A DNA stretch of 56,657 nt, from positions 1-56,657 of the forward strand of contig NZ_JANAVP010000040.1 of NCBI RefSeq assembly GCF_024213665.1, written 5' to 3'. Position numbers and translations under genes: made by a program. A model generated the notes under the pieces. The model saw only the letters and a list, made by a program, of their open reading frames with translations, was not told the DNA's origin and did no database searches. Source of the DNA: Streptomyces sp. A3M-1-3. Lineage in GTDB: Bacteria; Actinomycetota; Actinomycetes; Streptomycetales; Streptomycetaceae. The stretch's first letter is position 1, and the number at the start of each line of letters is the position of its first letter. Shown in pieces: positions 52,028-56,657 of this stretch.

Positions 52028-53059
52028 ATGAAACACCTGCCCGCCGTCCTCACAGCCGCTGCCGTCCTCACCTCGGTCGCCCTGGTCGCCGGTTGCTCCG
52101 ACGAAGGCGCGCCGGTCAGCTTCGACGGTCGGAGCGCCCCGGCCACCGCCACCACCCGCTCCACGGACAGCGGGAAGAACCAGCTCTCGGAAGCCGAGCG
52201 GAAGACGCTGCTGCCGACCGGCCCGAAGGCGGAGTTCACCAAGCAGAACTCCATCGACGACGGCACCGAGATCGGCGTGACCACGCTGCACGGCAAGAAG
52301 TCGGGCTTCACCGGCAAGGTGTGGGTGTGGGCCCCCAAGCAGTATTTCGACCCGAAGTACGCGCAGAGCGGTTTCCCCGTACTGATCGCCCTGCCAGGCG
52401 GCAACGGCTACCCGAACAACTACTGGATGGGGACCGACCTGGGGCTCCAGAGCAGCATCAGCAAGTGGTCGCGGGAGGGCAGGAGCCTGCCCTTCATCGT
52501 CGTGATGCCCGTACTCAACCCGGACGCCGACTACTACTACGACGGCAGCGACATACCCGGGCAGCCGAAGATGGGCACCTGGATGACCGAGGACGTGCCC
52601 GACTTCGTCAAGGCGAACTTCCGTACCTTCAAGTCCCGTGACGGCTGGGCGTTCATGGGCTCGTCGTCCGGCGGCTTCGTCGGCCTGAAGTCCGTACTGA
52701 AGAAGCCCGAGCAGTTCAAGGCCGTGATCGCGTCCGGCCCGGACACCGTCCCGGACTCGCCGCTGTGGAACGGCCATGAGAAGGAGCGGCAGGCCAACCA
52801 CCCGGAGAAGCTCGCGCGGGCACTGGCCGCGAAGCCGGGCGGCCCGGACGTATACCTGGCGTTCCAGGCCGGAAGCAGGGAATCCGGGCTTACCAAGGTG
52901 AAGAACTTCATCAGGGACTACGGCAAGGGCCCGGTCAAGACCCGCCTCCAGGTCATCCAGGACGGCTCGCACAACGCCAAGACGTATGTGACGGGCATGG
53001 GAGACGGGTCCATCAAGTGGATCAGCGACCAGATGCAGGCGCCGATCGCCGCCGAGTGA
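52028..53059 (+). CDS. esterase-like lipoprotein (antigen 85/Fes type)
   Basis: A 343-residue secreted lipoprotein with lipobox SVALVAGCSD (about residue 22). The alpha/beta-hydrolase domain has VLIALPGGNGYPNNYWMG (oxyanion region, about 115) and the nucleophile in GWAFMGSSSGGFVGLK (about 216). DGSHNAKTYV near the end holds the catalytic His. Such D-esterase/mycolyltransferase-like proteins hydrolyse or transfer acyl groups. Its stop directly abuts the mqnA stop. Confidence 0.87.
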   Translation: MKHLPAVLTAAAVLTSVALVAGCSDEGAPVSFDGRSAPATATTRSTDSGKNQLSEAERKTLLPTGPKAEFTKQNSIDDGTEIGVTTLHGKKSGFTGKVWVWAPKQYFDPKYAQSGFPVLIALPGGNGYPNNYWMGTDLGLQSSISKWSREGRSLPFIVVMPVLNPDADYYYDGSDIPGQPKMGTWMTEDVPDFVKANFRTFKSRDGWAFMGSSSGGFVGLKSVLKKPEQFKAVIASGPDTVPDSPLWNGHEKERQANHPEKLARALAAKPGGPDVYLAFQAGSRESGLTKVKNFIRDYGKGPVKTRLQVIQDGSHNAKTYVTGMGDGSIKWISDQMQAPIAAE

Positions 53060-53941
53060 TCAGCGGGTCCCGCCGAGCAGCTCGACCTTCACGTCGGCCG
53101 GGAACCCGGTCGTGGGTCCGGTCCGGCGGGCGAATTCGCGTACACCCGCCAGCTGGTCCGGACCGAACCGGAAGTCCAGCGTCGTGAAGTAGCGCTTCAG
53201 CAGATCCGCGTCGAAGGTCTCCCAGCGGGCGGCCTGCTCGGCGACCTTGGCGACCTCCTCCAGGGACAGGTCGCGCGAGGCCAGGAACGCCTCGTGCACC
53301 TTCTCCACGACGACGGGCTCGCGCGCCAGGTAGTCCTTGCGCGCCGCCCAGACGGCGAAGACGAAGGGCAGCCCCGTCCACTCCTTCCACATCAGCCCGA
53401 GATCGTGAACCTCAAGGCCCAGCCGGGGCGCGTCGTGCAGCGAGGCGCGCAGGGCGGCGTCCCCGATCAGCACGGCCGCGTCGGCCTCCTGCATCATCAG
53501 CCCGAGGTCGGGCGGGCACGTGTAGTAGTCGGGCTCGACCCCGTACTGCTCGGCGAGGAGCAGCTGCGCCAGCCGTACGGACGTACGAGACGTGGACCCG
53601 AGCGCGACCCGGGCACCGTCGAGCCGGCTCAGCGGCACCTGGGAGACGATCACGCAGGACATGACGGGGCCGTCGCAGCCGACCGCGAGGTCGGGGAAGG
53701 CGACGAGCTGGTCGGCGTGGCGCAGGAACTCGACCAGGGTGATGGGGGCGATGTCCAGCTCGCCCGCCACCAGTCGCTCGCTGAGCTTCTCAGGGGTGTC
53801 CTTCGTCAGCTCGAGATCGAGGAGCGTTCCGGTCCTGGCGAGCCCCCAGTAAAGGGGCAGACAGTTCAGGAACTGGATGTGACCGACACGCGGCCGGCTA
53901 CGACGGTGGCCGTCGGATGCTGTGTCTTCTTCGGTGTCCAC
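53060..53941 (-). CDS. mqnA: chorismate dehydratase
   Basis: A 293-residue periplasmic-binding-protein-like enzyme that turns chorismate into 3-enolpyruvylbenzoate, the first step of the futalosine menaquinone pathway. Signatures are GHIQFLNCLPLYWGL (residues 20-34), VAGELDIAPITLVEFLRHAD (about 60) and GSTSRTSVRLAQLLL (about 115). Convergent with the esterase gene without spacer. Confidence 0.94.
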   Translation of the reverse strand: MDTEEDTASDGHRRSRPRVGHIQFLNCLPLYWGLARTGTLLDLELTKDTPEKLSERLVAGELDIAPITLVEFLRHADQLVAFPDLAVGCDGPVMSCVIVSQVPLSRLDGARVALGSTSRTSVRLAQLLLAEQYGVEPDYYTCPPDLGLMMQEADAAVLIGDAALRASLHDAPRLGLEVHDLGLMWKEWTGLPFVFAVWAARKDYLAREPVVVEKVHEAFLASRDLSLEEVAKVAEQAARWETFDADLLKRYFTTLDFRFGPDQLAGVREFARRTGPTTGFPADVKVELLGGTR

Positions 53942-54042
53942 ATCGCGAGGCTAGCCCCGGCATCTCCGTCAGCACGTCAGAGGGGTGTCAAACGTCCGGG
54001 TGAAGTGATCTTTCCCTCTACCCCTCTGCCGACCCTGCGTGC

Positions 54043-54048
54043 TAGGCT
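54043..54048 (+). promoter_or_regulatory. likely -10 box of the cold-shock gene
   Basis: TAGGCT, preceded by TGC, fits the vegetative (HrdB-type) -10 consensus. No clear -35 box is seen. It would give a leader of about 125 bases. Confidence 0.45.
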
Positions 54049-54086
54049 CATCGCAAGTTGCAGTTTGGTTTCCCTTGCAGTACAGA

Positions 54087-54116
54087 GCCTGCGGAGCATG
54101 TGACCCGCAGGCTTTT
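54087..54116 (+). terminator. intrinsic terminator-like hairpin in the cold-shock leader
   Basis: GCCTGCGG and CCGCAGGC with a ten-base loop, immediately followed by TTTT. A T-run is unusual in this GC-rich DNA and suggests attenuation or a temperature-responsive leader. Confidence 0.55.
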
Positions 54117-54178
54117 GTAGTTTTCAGACTTCTTAGCAGGTTCTGGAGCAGGGCAACCCTTTGGCCCAAGGAGGGCTT

Positions 54179-54382
54179 ATGGCTACCGGAACCGTGAAGT
54201 GGTTCAACGCTGAAAAGGGCTTCGGCTTCATCGCCCAGGACGGCGGCGGCCCGGATGTCTTCGTCCACTACTCCGCGATCAACGCGTCTGGCTTCCGCTC
54301 CCTCGAGGAGAACCAGACCGTGAACTTCGACGTCACGCAGGGTCCGAAGGGCCCGCAGGCTGAGAACGTCACCCCGGCCTAG
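54179..54382 (+). CDS. cold-shock protein (CspA family)
   Basis: A 67-residue single-domain nucleic-acid chaperone. RNP1 is KGFGFIA and RNP2 is DVFVHYSAI; starts MATGTVKWFNAEKGFGFIAQ. The ATG at 54179 is preceded by AAGGAGG. Highly conserved family in Streptomyces. Followed by a strong terminator. Confidence 0.97.
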   Translation: MATGTVKWFNAEKGFGFIAQDGGGPDVFVHYSAINASGFRSLEENQTVNFDVTQGPKGPQAENVTPA

Positions 54383-54425
54383 TTGCCCGGGCCGACCGGA
54401 TCGCGGTCGGAGTTAGCAGTACCCA

Positions 54426-54465
54426 AGGAGCCCTGCTCCCCACCTCGGTGGGGAGCAGGGCTCCT
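54426..54465 (+). terminator. hairpin terminator after the cold-shock gene
   Basis: A perfect 16-base stem AGGAGCCCTGCTCCCC with an eight-base loop. It also serves as the terminator of the convergent transglycosylase gene. Confidence 0.88.
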
Positions 54466-54475
54466 GCCTTTGCCG

Positions 54476-56179
<1,704 letters not shown>

Positions 56180-56323
56180 AGTGCGGCGGTCCCCCTGGGC
56201 GTGCGCTGGCTGGTCGGGCCGTGAACGACCTCTGTGTCTATCAGGTCGCGCCGCCCCCGTCTGCACCAGCCCCCACATCTTTTACCGAAGCCCCGGACGG
56301 AATCCCTTTTGTCCACCGGGTGT

Positions 56324-56657
56324 TCACCGACTGCCGGCCGGGTTGAGTTCCAGCTCGGCCCAGACCGTCTTGCCCACCGTGCGGGCGTGCACGCCCCAGG
56401 CGGTGGCAAGGGTCTCGACCAGCAGCAGCCCGTGCCCACTCTCGGCCAGTCCGAGAGCGGGGACGGGCTGCCGTGGAGCCGGCTGCCGGTCACCGCGGGT
56501 ATCGGAGACCTCGATACGGAGAAGTTCGTCGCCGACGACGATCCTCAGCTCGAAGTCCCGGCCGGGTACACGCCCATGGGCGAGTACCGGTAGGCCACTG
56601 GCGAGGTTTCCGCTGCGCGGACCCTTTTCCAGTGGCCCCCGGCCCGAACCCGCCGTG
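56324..56657 (-). CDS. RsbW-like ATP-binding protein, 5' end outside window
   Basis: At least 110 residues in an open frame to the window edge. HGRVPGRDFELRIVVGDELL and RIEVSDTRGDRQP hold the G1-type Asp; ALGLAESGHGLLLVETLATA is the G2 box. The N box is not convincing within the window. Same family as the gene at 35986; role unknown. Confidence 0.65.
   Translation of the reverse strand, partial: TAGSGRGPLEKGPRSGNLASGLPVLAHGRVPGRDFELRIVVGDELLRIEVSDTRGDRQPAPRQPVPALGLAESGHGLLLVETLATAWGVHARTVGKTVWAELELNPAGSR

Noticed and set aside
48713..53059. A 1448-codon open frame on the plus strand
   Set aside because: It runs antisense through mqnC and the Ser/Thr kinase with a low-complexity Arg/Gly/Val product; only its last 343 codons, the esterase gene, are real.

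Overview
The window looks like chromosomal DNA of a Streptomyces or a close relative. GC content is very high and most codons end in G or C. Menaquinone genes of the futalosine type sit beside a complete 14-gene NADH dehydrogenase (nuo) operon. The accessory regulators are typical actinomycete families (helix-turn-helix protein with DUF397 partner, RsbW-like ATPase, Ser/Thr kinase), and one accessory regulator carries a rare TTA codon. The window ends inside a gene on the right. No rRNA, tRNA or CRISPR array was recognised. All calls rest on reading the sequence without database searches.

Layout. 1-2740: accessory block of four small minus-strand genes divergent from a TPR-type regulator. 2.9-13.4 kb: secreted M28 aminopeptidase, FMN reductase, two exported proteins with His/Lys tandem repeats, a truncated anti-sigma factor, polyprenyl diphosphate synthase, CocE-type hydrolase, HAD phosphatase and fumarylacetoacetase. 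13.5-17.4 kb: a GntR relic and a serine-hydrolase pseudogene split by an IS607-type element (serine recombinase plus TnpB). 17.4-34.05 kb: nuoA-nuoN, all on the minus strand, with two previously unremarked small frames (nuoF/nuoG and nuoG/nuoH junctions) and a Rex-like operator upstream of nuoA. 34.7-35.5 kb: NlpC/P60 hydrolase. 35.6-42.0 kb: accessory island with an RsbW-like ATPase, XRE regulator and DUF397 partner, followed by a tightly coupled operon of HhH-GPD glycosylase-like protein, B12-type radical SAM protein, thymidylate-kinase-like protein and Nudix hydrolase. 42.0-56.7 kb: geranylgeranyl-reductase-type flavoprotein, GNAT, glutaminase, menaquinone methyltransferase, small secreted proteins and lipoproteins, mqnC, Ser/Thr kinase, esterase, mqnA, a cold-shock gene, a lytic transglycosylase and a partial ATPase gene.

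How the genes work together. The backbone is about anaerobic-type quinone respiration: mqnA and mqnC start and close the futalosine route, the polyprenyl synthase supplies the side chain, the UbiE/MenG methyltransferase finishes the ring, the geranylgeranyl reductase probably saturates the tail, and complex I reduces the product. The strongest candidate for an undescribed system is the operon at 38.2-41.9 kb together with its regulator pair, because it joins base-excision-like, radical, nucleotide-kinase and nucleotide-sanitising activities under shared operator-like repeats. Second in interest are the zinc-finger-less TnpB whose C-terminal coding tail runs through a hairpin-rich element end, and the coupled extra reading frames inside the nuo operon.
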